Of a DNA stretch of 5,536 nucleotides, positions 5,371-5,536 are shown piece by piece. The translations under genes were made by a program, and so were the position numbers. Source of the stretch: Pseudomonadota bacterium (GTDB lineage Bacteria; Pseudomonadota; Gammaproteobacteria; Pseudomonadales; UBA5518); NCBI GenBank assembly GCA_022705125.1, contig JAKJFB010000203.1, positions 1-5,536 on the forward strand, in the 5' to 3' direction. Under the pieces are notes generated by a model. It was not told the DNA's origin. It made no database searches and saw only the letters and a program-made list of their open reading frames with translations. The first letter of the stretch is position 1; each line of letters starts with the position of its first letter.

Positions 5371-5536
5371 ATGCAGAAAAACACGTCCGAGGACCAGGAT
5401 TTTCGCGAGCTGATGAGCGATGTGCGACCGCTCGCCGGCGATGTGCAACTGCATCTCAAGCGCGCGCCCGAGATCACGCCCGGCACGCTGGCCCGGCGGC
5501 TCGCGGCCGAATCCCTGGTGCGCAAGGACGGCAACT
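5371..5536 (+). CDS. N-terminus of Smr-domain protein (SmrA/SmrB-like), cut by the window edge
   Basis: 55 codons are visible and the frame is open to the edge. The opening residues include SEDQDFRELMSDVRPL (6-21), which resembles the conserved N-terminal segment of gammaproteobacterial Smr proteins; E. coli SmrB has EEDQALFRQLM followed by a basic stretch. The full family is about 180-220 aa with a C-terminal Smr domain, a nuclease fold that in SmrB cleaves mRNA at collided ribosomes. That domain lies beyond the window, so the call rests on the N-terminal motif only. The start ATG is preceded by a G-rich but weak ribosome site (GGGG, 5367-5370, or AGGGGAA, 5359-5365). It is transcribed away from the catabolic operon, from a 211-bp shared intergenic region, with no evident functional link to it. 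Confidence 0.62.
   Translation, partial: MQKNTSEDQDFRELMSDVRPLAGDVQLHLKRAPEITPGTLARRLAAESLVRKDGN

Noticed and set aside
5160..5534. Upstream extension of the ligase frame to 5534
   Set aside because: It has no similarity to the ligase family, covers the divergent intergenic region and opposes the Smr-like gene. The GGAGG-supported start at 5159 matches known family N-termini.

Overview
The window looks like chromosomal DNA from a GC-rich proteobacterium. A gammaproteobacterium is the best guess. The reasons are strongly GC-biased codon third positions, a gene start at the right edge resembling the gammaproteobacterial SmrA/SmrB proteins, and short intergenic palindromes with GTAG/GTGG heads like the REP elements known from Stenotrophomonas, Xanthomonas relatives and Pseudomonas. 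The taxonomy is inference; no rRNA or tRNA is present to settle it.

Most of the window is one co-directional minus-strand block of three complete catabolic genes. In transcription order they are an AMP-forming fatty-acyl-CoA ligase of the AlkK/DmdB type (5159 to 3534), a long acyl-CoA dehydrogenase of the DmdC/FadE5 type (3409 to 1631) and an NAD(P)-dependent aldehyde dehydrogenase (1549 to 119). Each has a clear Shine-Dalgarno sequence and its catalytic residues intact. Together they could take an aldehyde to the acid, activate the acid to a CoA thioester, and insert the alpha,beta double bond. That would feed beta-oxidation or a related acyl-CoA pathway. The true substrate cannot be read from sequence. 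Medium- or long-chain acids are the default, and 3-methylthiopropionate (DMSP demethylation, DmdB/DmdC) is an alternative. No hydratase, thiolase or electron-transfer flavoprotein gene is in the window.

The most distinctive non-coding content is a set of seven REP-like palindromes in three clusters: downstream of the aldehyde dehydrogenase (9-85), and in both gaps between the genes (1569-1634 and 3472-3537). All share a GTGG or GTAG head, an 8-bp stem and a TC centre, and their stem sequences vary with paired compensatory changes. In both gaps the two elements are inverted with a 22-nt linker. In both, the TAG stop codon of the upstream gene lies inside the GTAG head of the adjoining element.

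To the right, a 211-bp divergent intergenic region (5160-5370) carries weak promoter candidates for both directions and GC-rich hairpins. It leads into the first 55 codons of a plus-strand gene (5371 to the edge) that resembles the N-terminus of Smr-domain proteins. I found no CRISPR array, transposase, RNA gene or clear novel system. The REP/stop-codon arrangement is the main item worth following up.
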